A stretch of DNA of 64,000 bases from Psychrobacter sp. 4Bb. GTDB taxonomy: Bacteria; Pseudomonadota; Gammaproteobacteria; Pseudomonadales; Moraxellaceae. The notes under the pieces were generated by a model that was given only the letters and a program-made list of their open reading frames with translations, ran no database searches and was not told where the DNA came from. Where the stretch lies: NCBI RefSeq assembly GCF_002836735.1, contig NZ_PJAS01000051.1, positions 1-64,000 of the forward strand. The letters are read 5' to 3'. Position numbers and translations under genes: made by a program. How positions within the stretch are numbered: the stretch's first letter is position 1; each line of letters starts with the position of its first letter. Below are positions 8,957-17,902 of this stretch, in pieces.

Positions 8957-9610
8957 TTAGGCGTCACGCTTCGGCGCATCAGGTTGCATCATAGGATCCG
9001 CATCTGCAAATGCTTTTAGTGTACGGCAATGAGTATCAATAGCGACGATACTGGGATAAGCGCTTAAATCTACTTTGAAGCGGCGAGCAGAAGAGACTTG
9101 CGGAATCAAATAACAATCTGCGAGAGTAGGACTGTCCCCATAACAGAACTGTCCGCGATTGTTATCCGCCGCCAAACGTGTTTCTAAAGCGGCAAAACCT
9201 TCATTGATCCAGCGATTGCACCATGCAATCACATCTTTCTCGTCTACTGACAGCTCATTGCGTAGGTACTGTAAAATGCGGCGATTATTGATTGGGTGGA
9301 TGTCGCAACCAATCATAGCGCTCAGCGCGCGTACCTGCATACGCCCAGCAGCATCGTTAGGTAATAGTGCGTGCTCAGGGTAGACCTCTTCTAACCACTC
9401 CAAGATAGCTGGACTTTGATATAATAATAAATCGTCAGCTTGTAGGACAGGCACCAATCCTTGCGGGTTAATCGCTTTAAAGGCAGACTCTAACTGTTCA
9501 TCCTGTGCCAGATTGATCGTGATATCATCGTAATCTAAGCCTTTTAGGTTCATAGCGATACGAGTACGGTAAGACGTGCTACTACGAAAGTAGCCATAAA
9601 GTGTCATCAT
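8957..9610 (-). CDS. maiA: Maleylacetoacetate isomerase
   Basis: 217 residues, zeta-class glutathione transferase. The glutathione-binding SSTSYR motif stands at residues 10-15 (usual family motif SSCxWR or SSTSYR), followed by NPQGLVPVL and the SPAILEWLEE segment; the C-terminal domain contains SPTLADCYLIPQV. Converts maleylacetoacetate to fumarylacetoacetate using glutathione, the step after ring opening of homogentisate and before fahA. It is divergent from the IclR regulator at 9770 and separated from fahA by two genes. Start has AAGGAC nine bases upstream; a second ATG follows directly. Confidence 0.92.
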   Translation of the reverse strand: MMTLYGYFRSSTSYRTRIAMNLKGLDYDDITINLAQDEQLESAFKAINPQGLVPVLQADDLLLYQSPAILEWLEEVYPEHALLPNDAAGRMQVRALSAMIGCDIHPINNRRILQYLRNELSVDEKDVIAWCNRWINEGFAALETRLAADNNRGQFCYGDSPTLADCYLIPQVSSARRFKVDLSAYPSIVAIDTHCRTLKAFADADPMMQPDAPKRDA

Positions 9611-9769
9611 GATTCATGTCCTTATACTGATGTGTTTTTATAAAGATAAATATTATGAAGTAGGGGCTGTATCTCAGTGATATTTGATCGGGTAAACCCT
9701 TATTGAACAAACCATTATCAAGCAGACCGTCATTAGAAAATAACCAAGCACACCAGAATCGAGCAAATC

Positions 9770-10627
9770 ATGCCAGCAGACAAAACCCTTGTAGACAGTT
9801 CTATCACCAGTAAAAACCAAAGTGGCGTCCAGTCGCTTGAGATTGGGCTGTCGATACTCGATGTGCTGATCGACCGTAATGAGCCTATGATGCTAAAAGA
9901 TATCGCTGAAGCCATGCAAATGCACCCAGCAAAATCCCATCGTTACTTGGTCAGTCTCATCCGCAAAAACTATGCGCGTAAGCTTGATGATGGGCGCTAT
10001 GGGCTTGGCGATAGAGTCAATGCATTGGCATCACTAGGACATACGGAACTCAACCAAAACAATCTTTTGGCGCGTCTCACGCAAGTGGCTAATGAAATCA
10101 AAGACACCTTAAATTGCGGTGTGCAAATTGCCAAATGGTTTAGTGAAGGCCCTATTATTATTCAGTCCGTTGAGCCAGACAGTCCGATTAGTATCATTAC
10201 TCGCATTGGCTCACGTATGCCTCTGACGACATCGGCTACAGGGCAGTTATTTGCCAGTTATCAACCTGATGCCGTCATTCAGTCATTGGTCACAGCTGAA
10301 TGGCATACGAGTAATACCGCCGCAGATATGGCCGAGAAGTGGCAGCACTTTACTCAGCTACAGGCCAAAATTCGTACTCAAGGCTATGCGACAGTGACGG
10401 GCGATATGCTTATGGGGATTAATGCCATTACAATTCCTGTTATATTGCCACAGCTTGCCAATAGTGCTGCTAAACCATCCACGAGTAGTGACAAAACTGA
10501 TAGTGAAGATTTACCGCTAGAATATGCTATCACTATCATTGGAACAACAGAGCAATTGCCTATGAGTGAGCAACATAATGTGGTTAAGCAAATACTGGCG
10601 ATAGCACAGCGTTATCAAATTGCCTAG
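9770..10627 (+). CDS. IclR-family transcriptional regulator (HmgR-like by position)
   Basis: 285 residues: N-terminal winged helix-turn-helix at about 22-80 (GLSILDVLIDRNEPMMLKDI) and a C-terminal IclR effector domain (about 95-280). The position between maiA and the fahA group resembles HmgR, the homogentisate-responsive repressor of Pseudomonas, so control of the homogentisate genes is a reasonable inference. A low-complexity Ser/Thr-rich insert lies near residues 225-250. The ribosome-binding site is weak; the ATG is the first in frame. Confidence 0.8.
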   Translation: MPADKTLVDSSITSKNQSGVQSLEIGLSILDVLIDRNEPMMLKDIAEAMQMHPAKSHRYLVSLIRKNYARKLDDGRYGLGDRVNALASLGHTELNQNNLLARLTQVANEIKDTLNCGVQIAKWFSEGPIIIQSVEPDSPISIITRIGSRMPLTTSATGQLFASYQPDAVIQSLVTAEWHTSNTAADMAEKWQHFTQLQAKIRTQGYATVTGDMLMGINAITIPVILPQLANSAAKPSTSSDKTDSEDLPLEYAITIIGTTEQLPMSEQHNVVKQILAIAQRYQIA

Positions 10628-10647
10628 CCAGTATGTGGTGCTATAAG

Positions 10648-10684
10648 CTAGGGCGTGCCTTCAATTCACGCCATAGTCATCTGA
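10648..10684. repeat. Solitary end of an IS5-like MITE
   Basis: CTAG (10648-10651) followed by GGCGTGCCTTCAATTCA and further bases to about 10682 matches the left end of the MITE at 45680 in 28 of 31 positions. No matching right end is present before the gene ending at 10695, so this is a remnant, in the gap between two convergent genes. Confidence 0.65.
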
Positions 10685-10694
10685 TATGTATCCT

Positions 10695-11750
10695 TTAGAC
10701 CATACAGGCGCTACTGGCCGCTTTTGCTTTTTCGTATACGTTGTCAGCGTCTAGGCCAGTTGCATTTACTTCATCTAGGTAATGCTGAGAGCCTTCCATT
10801 AATGGGCCTCTCCAATCTGGGTCATTGAGTGGATCAGGAATATCAATCATAATATCGCCTTTTGCTTTGGCGGCGGCCATCGCTTTGGCATTGCTGATGT
10901 CAAATACTTTAGAGATATGTGCTGCCAGCTCTGCGCCAGAATTGTCATCAATCACTTTTTTGAGGTCATCAGGCAAGCTGTTATATTTCTCTTTGTTCAT
11001 GCTAATCACAAAGGTGGAGTTATAAAAAGGAATATCGGTGTGCGTATTGATCAGCTCATCAAGGCGAAACGCTTGAATGGGTTGCCAAGTAAAGCTGAGC
11101 CCATCAATGACACCGCGCTGCAGAGAGGTATAAGTATCACTGGCAGGCATGCCGACAGGTGCAGCACCAGTGGCTTCGATAATGTGGCTAGCAACCGCAG
11201 AAGGTTGGCGAATACGCAGACCTTTCATATCAGCTGGCGTGCGAATCGGTTTATCAACCGTATGAAGTGCACCTTGTCCAGTGCCTATCAGCGCTAGCAA
11301 GTGAGTGTCTTCGTACTCGTCTTTAATGACACCCTCGTCATATAGTTTATGAAGTATACAGCTCTGCTGCTGTGCAGTATTTGTGATGCCTGGCAACTCT
11401 ACGATTTGAGTCAAAGGAAAACGTCCTGCTGTATATCCTTGCGCTTGCATACCAATATCTACGCTACCTTTAGCTGTAGCGTCATAGGTAGCACCTGGTT
11501 TGCTGAGCGTCGCAGAAGGGTATATCTCAACCTTTAAGCGACCTTTTGAATCTGCTTCAATTTTCTTTGCCCATGGCTCTAACGCTTCGGTGTTTATATT
11601 GTCAGTGGCAGTCATGAAATGCGAGAACCGCAATGTTGTCACTTCACCTGCATCTGTAGACGCGCCTCCTGCTTGGTCGTTATTGGAGCAACCAGTCATC
11701 GCAATCGAGGCGGCTAAGAATATTCCTAGAGGGGTTCTTATTTTCATCAT
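10695..11750 (-). CDS. TRAP transporter substrate-binding protein (DctP family), orphan
   Basis: 351 residues with a lipoprotein signal peptide (M-T-G-C, Cys21) and a DctP fold: GLRIRQPSAVASHIIEATGAAPV carries the Arg that binds the substrate carboxylate, and GVIDGLSF is the usual hinge motif. TRAP binding proteins capture organic or aromatic acids in the periplasm. The membrane partners DctQ and DctM are absent here, so it must use subunits encoded elsewhere or act as a sensor/scavenger. Its place downstream of fahA and the VOC protein suggests an aromatic or keto acid ligand. A lipid anchor is less common than a free periplasmic form. Confidence 0.85.
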   Translation of the reverse strand: MMKIRTPLGIFLAASIAMTGCSNNDQAGGASTDAGEVTTLRFSHFMTATDNINTEALEPWAKKIEADSKGRLKVEIYPSATLSKPGATYDATAKGSVDIGMQAQGYTAGRFPLTQIVELPGITNTAQQQSCILHKLYDEGVIKDEYEDTHLLALIGTGQGALHTVDKPIRTPADMKGLRIRQPSAVASHIIEATGAAPVGMPASDTYTSLQRGVIDGLSFTWQPIQAFRLDELINTHTDIPFYNSTFVISMNKEKYNSLPDDLKKVIDDNSGAELAAHISKVFDISNAKAMAAAKAKGDIMIDIPDPLNDPDWRGPLMEGSQHYLDEVNATGLDADNVYEKAKAASSACMV

Positions 11751-11884
11751 AGAGTCCTTTCATGATGGTTAGATAGGGTTCGCTATTCATTAATACCTAG
11801 GGTATGTCGTCAATTAGCACTTTTATAATTAAAGCGATGATTAACTGATCATTTAAAAAGGCAGTAAACAGAATGACAGGAGAG

Positions 11885-12460
11885 TTACTCGCCGACAGGA
11901 GCAACTTCGCGTGCTTCAGCCAGCTCATCACTATGCAGAAACTGTGTATGTGCAGGAGCACGCTTGGTACGAGACCACTCATCTAGCATGTCTTGCTTGA
12001 TGGCATCTGTAATCATCGATACTTTGTCTTCTGAGGTTGGATCATCATAGGTCAGCTCGAGACGATGACCGTTGGGATCAAAAAAGTAAATCGAGTGGAA
12101 TATACCGTGATTGGTCACGCCAATGACATCGATGCCTGCATTTTCTAAATGCTCTTTGGCAACGATTAGCGTCTCACGGTCCTTAACCTTTAGCGCCAAA
12201 TGCTGCACCCAGCTTGGGGTATTAGGATCAAAGCCCATTTCAGGTTGGTTGGGTACTTCGAAAAATGCTAAGACATTGCCATTACCAGCGTCCAAAAAGA
12301 CGTGCATATAGGGGTCAAAGGCTTTGGTCGAAGGCACATGGTCTTCTGCGAATGCTAAAATGAAATCCATGTTTAGATTTTTTTTATACCATTCGACGGT
12401 TTCTTTGGCATCTTTGCAGCGGTAAGCCACATGATGAATTTTCTCAATTTGAAAACTCAT
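11885..12460 (-). CDS. VOC-superfamily protein, possible ring-cleavage dioxygenase of the homogentisate route
   Basis: 191 residues when started at 12460, where AAGGAG precedes the ATG; an in-frame start at 12565 would add 35 poorly conserved residues. A single vicinal-oxygen-chelate unit with candidate metal ligands His10 (IHHVAY), Glu68 (FFEVP), His87 (VQHLAL) and Glu135 (HRLELTY). Hydrophilic C-terminal tail of about 50 residues. It lies 160 bp after fahA on the same strand. The window has every other homogentisate-pathway gene but no cupin-type hmgA, so this protein may do the ring opening, or may be a glyoxalase-like accessory. Family call is firm, role is inference. Confidence 0.7.
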   Translation of the reverse strand: MSFQIEKIHHVAYRCKDAKETVEWYKKNLNMDFILAFAEDHVPSTKAFDPYMHVFLDAGNGNVLAFFEVPNQPEMGFDPNTPSWVQHLALKVKDRETLIVAKEHLENAGIDVIGVTNHGIFHSIYFFDPNGHRLELTYDDPTSEDKVSMITDAIKQDMLDEWSRTKRAPAHTQFLHSDELAEAREVAPVGE

Positions 12461-12620
12461 ATCAAACTCCTTTTGATAAGACGTGTTACTCATTTGGCTG
12501 TATTCGCATAACGATGAGTAGGTGAATGCGTTTGTCTTCCTATCCGCCTGCATGAGAATTTTCACGCCTATTTTGCTATTTATCTATCTATGTTATTTCT
12601 TAAATGCTATTTATCAGTCG

Positions 12621-13922
12621 CTACTTGTCAAAATCAAAGCTCAGTGCTGATAGTACTTTGCCGCGTACTTCACCAAAGCCAACACGGATGCCGTCTTTTT
12701 CGCTATAGCCTTTCATGATGACGGTGTCACCATCTTCGATGAAGCTGCGCGTCTCACCATCTTTTAGTGTGACTGGTTTGGTAGCATTCCAAGCAATCTC
12801 TAGCATCGAGCCATAAGAGTCAGGTGTTGGCCCTGAAATCGTGCCTGAGCCCATCATGTCGCCGACTTCTACTTTACAGCCAGTGATGGTGTGGTGGGTA
12901 AGCTGCTGTGCCATTGACCAATACATGTATTTGAAGTTGGTCTCACAAATGACTGTCGCTGTTTCCGCATTTTTAGGTAGTAATTCAACCGATAGATTGA
13001 TATCAAAGCTGTTGTCGCTCGATTTTTCATTTAAATAAGCGAGTGGCTTGGGTTCTTGTATTGGACAAGCTGTTTTGAACGGAGCCAACGCATCCATGGT
13101 GACAATCCAAGGAGAAACCTCGGAGGCAAAGGTCTTAGCATTAAATGGACCTAAAGGCACGTATTCCCATTTTTGGATATCTCGTGCTGACCAGTCATTG
13201 AGCAACACCATGCCAAAAATATGATCAGCGGCATCATCTACGGCGATTGGCTGACCGATATGATTACCTTTACCAACGACAAATGCGGTCTCTAGCTCAA
13301 AATCCAAGCGCTTACAGGCAGAGAAGATAGGGCGGTCGTCAGGGCTAGGCTTTAGCTGACCGGATGGACGCACGATATCAGTTCCACTGACGATGACGGT
13401 GCTGGCGCGTCCGTTATAGCCGACAGGCATTTCGGTCCAATTAGGCAGTAGGGCGTTGTTTGGATCGCGGAACATGGTGCCGACGTTGGTCGCGTGCTCT
13501 TTCGATGAGTAAAAATCGGTAAAGCCCGGTACTTGCACTGGCAAATGCATGGTGACGTCTGCTTGCTTAAACAGGACTTTGTTCTGTAAGTCTGCATTGT
13601 CACGTAGGGTGTCATTGTCGCTAGACAGCAGTGTCTGAATCGTCGTACGTGCTTGCGTCCAATTGTCTCGACCAGAATCAATAAAAGCATTTAGAGTGGA
13701 CTGGTCAAAATACGGACCACCGTTCAAACTTAATAATCCTTCAGCTTCGAGTACAGATAGATCCAATACATGCTCACCAATAGCAACGCCTGCACGGCGC
13801 TTGTTATCACCAGCAGCGTCTTTGGTCTCGCTAAAGATGCCATAAGGGAGATTGTGAATAGAAAAGTCAGAGTCAGTAGCGATATCGATAAAAGAGGTGA
13901 GGGTGCTGTCAATCGTTGACAT
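12621..13922 (-). CDS. fahA: Fumarylacetoacetase
   Basis: 433 residues. N-terminal FAA domain (about 15-120) with PYGIF, then the catalytic hydrolase domain with LDFELETAFVVGKGN, LLNDWSARDIQKWEY and GPFNAKTFASEVSPWIV, which carry the metal-binding acidic residues, and GDMMGSGTISGPTPDSYGSMLE. Length and motifs are typical. Hydrolyses fumarylacetoacetate to fumarate and acetoacetate, the last step of tyrosine degradation. Start at 13922 is preferred because AAGGAGC precedes it; a start at 13946 lacks this. First gene of a probable operon with the VOC protein and the TRAP binding protein. Confidence 0.93.
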   Translation of the reverse strand: MSTIDSTLTSFIDIATDSDFSIHNLPYGIFSETKDAAGDNKRRAGVAIGEHVLDLSVLEAEGLLSLNGGPYFDQSTLNAFIDSGRDNWTQARTTIQTLLSSDNDTLRDNADLQNKVLFKQADVTMHLPVQVPGFTDFYSSKEHATNVGTMFRDPNNALLPNWTEMPVGYNGRASTVIVSGTDIVRPSGQLKPSPDDRPIFSACKRLDFELETAFVVGKGNHIGQPIAVDDAADHIFGMVLLNDWSARDIQKWEYVPLGPFNAKTFASEVSPWIVTMDALAPFKTACPIQEPKPLAYLNEKSSDNSFDINLSVELLPKNAETATVICETNFKYMYWSMAQQLTHHTITGCKVEVGDMMGSGTISGPTPDSYGSMLEIAWNATKPVTLKDGETRSFIEDGDTVIMKGYSEKDGIRVGFGEVRGKVLSALSFDFDK

Positions 13923-13950
13923 GATTTGCTCCTTGCTAATATACATTATG

Positions 13951-13988
13951 AATTACGTTATAATTAATCACTTACGTATAATGTAATT
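13951..13988. promoter_or_regulatory. Operator-like inverted repeat upstream of fahA
   Basis: Arms AATTACGTTAT (13951-13961) and ATAATGTAATT (13978-13988) match in 10 of 11 positions. Within it TTACGTTATAAT and TTACGTATAAT also form direct repeats. Located 29-66 bp upstream of the fahA start, a plausible site for the IclR or LysR regulator of the cluster. Confidence 0.45.
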
Positions 13989-14112
13989 TATTGATATATG
14001 GATTGCAAGTTTTTTGTGCAATGTCTTCCGCAAAAAGGCTACTTCAAAAAGTGGTTGTCGTTGTTTTAACTAGATGGTTTTGACGAAATAATTTTGATTA
14101 AATGCTAAGCAC

Positions 14113-14143
14113 AAAAAAAAGGCCAAGCAATCGCTCAGCCTTT
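14113..14143 (-). terminator. Rho-independent terminator of the aromatic aminotransferase gene
   Basis: On the minus strand, AAAGGC-TGAGC, a GATT loop and GCTT-GGCCTTT form a hairpin that ends in eight T, about 65 bp after the aminotransferase stop. Confidence 0.7.
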
Positions 14144-14206
14144 CTTATCTATGTTTATTTTTTATAAAGTTACATATTGAGGAACATGTTAAGTAACTTG
14201 GACTAA

Positions 14207-15403
14207 TTAATCTTTTAAGACGTCTGCCATAGCATTGGCCACATAGTCGATGTTGCTAGTATTTAGGCCAGCCACACACATACGTGAATTAGAGACCATA
14301 TAGATACCAAAATCGGTCTGTAGGCGCTCGACTTGATCAGGCGTCAAGCCAGTAAAGCTAAACATACCGTTTTGACGAGTGATGTAATCAAAGTTACGGT
14401 TAGGGATTTTGGCTTCTAACACTGACTTTAGCTTTAAGCGCATGGCTTTGATACGGTCGCGCATCGCATAAACTTCGCCAACCCATTGCTCATGTAGAGC
14501 TTCATCGTTCATGACGATATCGACCACACGTCCACCATGTGATGGCGGGCTTGAGTAGATACGGCGTACGGTCGCATTTAGCTGACCGAATACGCGCTCG
14601 GTTTCGTCTACGGTTGGGCAGACGACTGATAGGCCGCCGACGCGCTCGCCGTATAGCGATAAGTTTTTAGAGAATGAGTTGCTAACAAACAATGGGAGGC
14701 CCATCTCAACGGCTTTACGAATAGCGTAAGCGTCGCTGTCCATGTCTTCGCCAAACCCTTGATAAGCGATGTCCATGAATGGAATCAGCTCACGTGCTTT
14801 CACGACGTTGAGTACAGTATCCCATTGCGCTTGGGTCAAATCCATACCGGTTGGGTTATGACAGCATGGGTGTAGCAAGATGACGTCGTTTTTGTTCAAT
14901 GTCTCAAAAAACGCAATCATTTCCTCAAATTTGATACTGCTGTTGGCTTTGTCGTAGTACGGGTATTTACCCACTTCTACATCAGAGCCTTCAAAGATAG
15001 CAATATGGTTGCCCCATGTTGGATCGCTCACATAGCACTTAGCTTGTGGGAACCAGTCATGGATAAACTCAGCACCAACTTTCAATGCGCCAGAACCACC
15101 GATTGTAGCGATAGTAGCGACCAAGCCGTCTTTTAAAATCTGGGCGTCTTTACCAAATAGTAATTCCTGACAGCCTTTACGGTGACCTGGCAGGCCTGCC
15201 ATTGGCAGGTATGGACGCGGTGCGATAGGATCAGCAATACGCTCTTCGGCTGTTTTTACACAGTCGAGTACAGGCAATACGCCATTCTCATCATAATAAA
15301 TACCAATACCTAAATTGACCTTGTTAGGATTGCTATCTGCTGAGTATTTTTCCATAAGACCTAAGATTGGATCACCAGCGTAATAGTCGATACGTTCAAA
15401 CAT
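14207..15403 (-). CDS. tyrB: Aromatic amino-acid aminotransferase
   Basis: 398 residues, class I aminotransferase of the AspC/TyrB type. The PLP-binding lysine lies in SNSFSKNLSLYGERVGG, the phosphate-binding GGSGALK segment near residue 105, HPCCHNPTG near 180 and the substrate carboxylate-binding Arg in SNSRMCVAGLN near the C terminus. Converts tyrosine to 4-hydroxyphenylpyruvate (and Phe, Asp), feeding hppD encoded nearby on the other strand. Good AAGGA site before the ATG. TyrB and AspC cannot be separated by eye; the aromatic context favours TyrB. Confidence 0.85.
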   Translation of the reverse strand: MFERIDYYAGDPILGLMEKYSADSNPNKVNLGIGIYYDENGVLPVLDCVKTAEERIADPIAPRPYLPMAGLPGHRKGCQELLFGKDAQILKDGLVATIATIGGSGALKVGAEFIHDWFPQAKCYVSDPTWGNHIAIFEGSDVEVGKYPYYDKANSSIKFEEMIAFFETLNKNDVILLHPCCHNPTGMDLTQAQWDTVLNVVKARELIPFMDIAYQGFGEDMDSDAYAIRKAVEMGLPLFVSNSFSKNLSLYGERVGGLSVVCPTVDETERVFGQLNATVRRIYSSPPSHGGRVVDIVMNDEALHEQWVGEVYAMRDRIKAMRLKLKSVLEAKIPNRNFDYITRQNGMFSFTGLTPDQVERLQTDFGIYMVSNSRMCVAGLNTSNIDYVANAMADVLKD

Positions 15404-15560
15404 GCCATTTCCTTATAAAAATATAAATCGAGCAGCCGAAAATCATAGAGCAAATCGCGGCTGAACTCAACACGAGAGTGGGTTATATGAGGCAATTAAT
15501 AAAATAAATAGCCAAATAGATTGTTTATCCATCTATCAAGCGCATTTGACATGCTATACG

Positions 15561-16508
15561 TCATTCGCTAGACGATGATTCAGAGTGATGTAGGTCGTTA
15601 TAATGAGTCGCAAAATAGGTTTGCAAGAACTGCTTAAAAGCAATGGTCGCCGGAGAGAGCGCACGTGAAGCACGTTGATAGATAAAGAATTGCCGCATTT
15701 TGACTGGTTGAGTGAGTGGTCGCATCAGCAGACCATTAGCACTGACCCAATCAATAACTTCAGGCATATAGGGCAGACACAGCGTGATACCAAAGCCTTG
15801 ACGTGTCATCTCAAGCGCGGTAGACATAAAGTTCACTTTGTAGCGGGCTTGTTGAATGTGAGCGGAGATAGAGTCGTCGAGCTCTGCGGTTACTTGCTCA
15901 AGGAACGGACCTTGCAAGGTAATTAGTGGCGTTTCTAATAAATCTTGCCAAGTAATTTCGTCTCTTTGTGCCAGTGCATGATTGTCTGGCATAACCACGC
16001 AAAATGGTAGCTGATATAACAAGTCAGCCCTGATGTCATCTTCAGTTTCTATAAAGCCAAGCTCGGTGCCAACGCCTAAATCGACTTCGATATCTTGGAT
16101 ATGCTTAAGCAAATTCTCGGCTGAACAGTCCAATAGCGAGACGCCGATATTTGGATATTCTTTGGCAAATTGAGCGATGACAGCAGGTAGGGAAGATGCT
16201 GCAAACTGTGATACAGCCAAGCGTACCTGACCTTGGGCTAAGCTGGTCAAGCTACTCGCTTCATTTTCAAACAGCTGCATCTCATTCAAGATACGCCGCG
16301 CTTGTGGTAGTAGATGCCGTCCTACTGCTGACAGAGACAACTGGCGAGTGGTACGGTCGAATAGCACGATACCGAGGCCAGTCTCTAATTCTTTAATCAA
16401 TCCACTAACAGCAGATTGAGTCAAATACATCTGTTCGCTGGCACGAGTAAAGCTGCCGTTGTCAGCGACTTTGATAAATGCGGTCAATTGGCGAATGCTG
16501 ATATTCAT
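15561..16508 (-). CDS. LysR-family transcriptional regulator
   Basis: 315 residues from the ATG at 16508. The winged helix-turn-helix (ISIRQLTAFIKVADNGSFTRASEQMYLTQSAVS, split here only for naming) fills residues 1-65, followed by the usual linker helix and a periplasmic-binding-type effector domain. An upstream in-frame start at 16541 would add 11 hydrophobic residues that LysR proteins lack. Transcribed divergently from hppD, with which it shares the promoter region, so it probably controls hppD and the phenylalanine hydroxylase genes downstream. Confidence 0.83.
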   Translation of the reverse strand: MNISIRQLTAFIKVADNGSFTRASEQMYLTQSAVSGLIKELETGLGIVLFDRTTRQLSLSAVGRHLLPQARRILNEMQLFENEASSLTSLAQGQVRLAVSQFAASSLPAVIAQFAKEYPNIGVSLLDCSAENLLKHIQDIEVDLGVGTELGFIETEDDIRADLLYQLPFCVVMPDNHALAQRDEITWQDLLETPLITLQGPFLEQVTAELDDSISAHIQQARYKVNFMSTALEMTRQGFGITLCLPYMPEVIDWVSANGLLMRPLTQPVKMRQFFIYQRASRALSPATIAFKQFLQTYFATHYNDLHHSESSSSE

Positions 16509-16541
16509 AAGTAAACCTGATAAATAAATCATAAAAAACAA

Positions 16542-16669
16542 TTAGTCTTATAAATAAAGCTAATCTAATATAAATACAACGTCAACAATAAAGATTGATT
16601 ATTAATCGTTTTATAGACTTTTACTATTAATCGACTTTTTACCACCAATTGAAATTAAGGATAATTACA
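16542..16669. promoter_or_regulatory. Shared LysR/hppD promoter region
   Basis: AT-rich divergent region. ATTAATCG occurs at 16601-16608 and 16626-16633 in direct orientation, 25 bp apart, close upstream of hppD. AAGGA precedes the hppD ATG at 16670. No clear T-N11-A site was assigned. Confidence 0.35.
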
Positions 16670-17770
16670 ATGGCAGATTTATTTGACAACCCAATGGGAC
16701 TAAATGGATTTGATTTTGTCGAGTTCGCCTCTCCGCAGCCTGATGCAGTCGACGCATTGTTTAAGCAGCTTGGTTTTGCCCATGTCGCCAATCACCGTTC
16801 AAAAGACGTTGCGCTATACCGCCAAGGCGATATCAACCTTATCCTAAACCGCGAACCAAAAAGCCCAGCCAGTTACTTCGTTGAAGAGCATGGCGCCGGT
16901 GCTTGTAGCATGGGCTTTCGGGTAAAAGATGCCAAAAAAGCATATGAGCGTGCCGTTGAAATGGGCGCACAGCCAGTAGACGTACCAACAGGTGTAATGG
17001 AGCTTAGATTGCCTGCTATCAAAGGCATCGGCGGCTCACTAATCTATTTGATTGACCGTTATAAAGATGGCGAATCTATCTATGATGTCGATTTTGAGTT
17101 CTTTGCAGATATCGACAGGAATCCTGTCGGCTATGGCTTTAAAGTTATCGACCATCTAACGCACAACGTCTATCGTGGACGCATGGCGTACTGGGCAAAA
17201 TTCTATGAGCGTATCTTTAATTTCCGCGAGATTCGTTACTTTGATATCAAAGGTGAGTACACGGGACTAACCAGTAAAGCCATGACCGCACCCGATGGAA
17301 AAATCCGTATTCCACTGAATGAAGAAGCCAAGCAGGGCGGTGGCCAAATCGAAGAGTATCTAATGCACTTCAATGGCGAAGGTATTCAGCATATTGCGCT
17401 AGCCAGTGATGACTTGTTTGCCAGCATCGATAAGCTAAAAGCGGCTGGTATTCCGCTTATGACCGCACCAAATGCTGCTTACTATGAAATGCTGAGTGAG
17501 CGTTTGCCAAATCATGGTGAAAATGTCGCTGACTTACAAACGCGCGGTATCTTATTAGACGGCACCACAGAAGGCGGTGCACCGCGTCTGCTGCTACAGA
17601 TTTTCTCTGAGACCATCTTGGGTAGCCCAGTGTTCTTTGAGTTTATTCAGCGTAAAGGCGATTATGCAGATGGCTTTGGTGAAGGTAACTTTAAAGCGTT
17701 GTTTGAGTCGATAGAGCGCGACCAAGTACGTCGCGGCACAGTCGGTCAGCCAGAGACTGAAACCCTATAA
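16670..17770 (+). CDS. hppD: 4-hydroxyphenylpyruvate dioxygenase
   Basis: 366 residues, two VOC domains. The Fe(II) ligands are visible in the C-terminal domain: His162 ([10 protein letters not shown]), His241 (GIQHIALAS) and Glu324 ([10 protein letters not shown]). Other family motifs include [17 protein letters not shown] at the C terminus. Converts 4-hydroxyphenylpyruvate to homogentisate with decarboxylation and side-chain migration. The start at 16670 has AAGGA upstream; an earlier in-frame ATG at 16649 has none. Upstream of phhA on the same strand, separated by a hairpin region. Confidence 0.95.
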   Translation: MADLFDNPMGLNGFDFVEFASPQPDAVDALFKQLGFAHVANHRSKDVALYRQGDINLILNREPKSPASYFVEEHGAGACSMGFRVKDAKKAYERAVEMGAQPVDVPTGVMELRLPAIKGIGGSLIYLIDRYKDGESIYDVDFEFFADIDRNPVGYGFKVIDHLTHNVYRGRMAYWAKFYERIFNFREIRYFDIKGEYTGLTSKAMTAPDGKIRIPLNEEAKQGGGQIEEYLMHFNGEGIQHIALASDDLFASIDKLKAAGIPLMTAPNAAYYEMLSERLPNHGENVADLQTRGILLDGTTEGGAPRLLLQIFSETILGSPVFFEFIQRKGDYADGFGEGNFKALFESIERDQVRRGTVGQPETETL

Positions 17771-17803
17771 AGTCACCTAACGCTTAGTCCACGTTTAATC
17801 AAC

Positions 17804-17873
17804 GGACAAGACAAAAGGAGTTTGTGTTGTCCTTAATAGGAGTATTACCTACAAGCACGACTGCAAAGGTAAT
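17804..17873 (+). other. Paired hairpins between hppD and phhA
   Basis: GGACAAGACAAA (17804-17815) pairs with TTTGTGTTGTCC (17821-17832) apart from one mismatch, and the loop contains AGGAG. A second weaker stem uses ATTACCT and AGGTAAT around 17844-17873. No T-run, so a transcript-processing or attenuation element is as likely as a terminator. Confidence 0.4.
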
Positions 17874-17902
17874 GCTCTCATTGCGATAAAAGGAATACAG
17901 GC

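Noticed and set aside
12461..12565. Longer N terminus for the VOC protein
   Set aside because: The extension is not conserved in form, and the better ribosome-binding site (AAGGAG) lies just before 12460.
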